Below, piece after piece: positions 63,986 through 64,000 of a DNA stretch of 64,000 nucleotides (the first letter of the stretch is position 1; every line of letters starts with the position of its first letter). Source of the stretch: Paguma larvata (Eukaryota; Chordata; Mammalia; Carnivora; Viverridae); contig CM057833.1 in the NCBI GenBank assembly GCA_030068075.1, forward strand, positions 49,807,087-49,871,086, read 5' to 3'. The position numbers were made by a program, and so were the translations under genes. The notes beneath the pieces are model-generated. The model saw only the letters and a list, made by a program, of their open reading frames with translations, had not been told where the DNA came from and made no database searches.

Positions 63986-64000
63986 CCCAGATCATTTCTG

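Overview
This window reads as non-coding nuclear DNA from a carnivoran mammal, most likely a cat (Felidae). The main evidence is about twenty copies of a tRNA-Lys-derived CAN SINE. Many carry the felid-style body (gctcagagcctggagcctgc, then a CT-rich stretch) and a tail ending in AAATAAACATTAAAA. Carnivoran LINE-1 3' ends and older mammal-wide repeats (MIR, L2, MER5-like hAT, MLT1-like LTR, old L1M pieces) fill much of the rest. Repeat family names come from recall of consensus sequences, not from a search.

I see no intact protein-coding gene, exon-intron structure, tRNA, rRNA or snRNA gene. The open reading frames are short, overlap repeats or simple sequence, and resemble no protein I recognise. 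The exception is the decayed C-terminus of a LINE-1 ORF2 near 53.2-54.1 kb. The window is therefore intergenic or deep intronic.

Layout. 0-9 kb: MIR and L2 relics, one truncated carnivoran L1, one SINE with a GGGAA satellite, and an MLT1-like LTR apparently inside an older repeat. 9-13.4 kb: repeat-poor, with a strong imperfect hairpin near 10.05 kb. 13.4-19.2 kb: old L1M, MIR and two SINEs. 19.2-23.5 kb: an AT-rich unique block, then an isolated CpG-rich segment (about 21.65-21.93 kb) with a CTCF-like site, between two old L1 ORF2 fragments. 23.6-29 kb: an old L1M split by SINEs and a MIR, then a cluster of SINEs. 29-38.7 kb: no recognised SINE, mostly unassigned sequence. 38.7-42.4 kb: SINEs inserted into MIRs, and a large (GAAA)n microsatellite. 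42.4-45.26 kb: a repeat-poor block holding two similar ~110-bp elements 1,029 bp apart. 45.3-58.2 kb: dense nested retrotransposons, including a 5'-inverted L1, a very short L1 tail insertion and a SINE/L1 nest inside a MIR. 58.2-64 kb: somewhat more GC-rich, SINE-free, with MIR, L2 and MER5-like relics.

No genes here work together. The interest is in candidate regulatory sequence (42.4-45.3 kb and 21.65-21.93 kb) and in insertion histories that can be read from target-site duplications.
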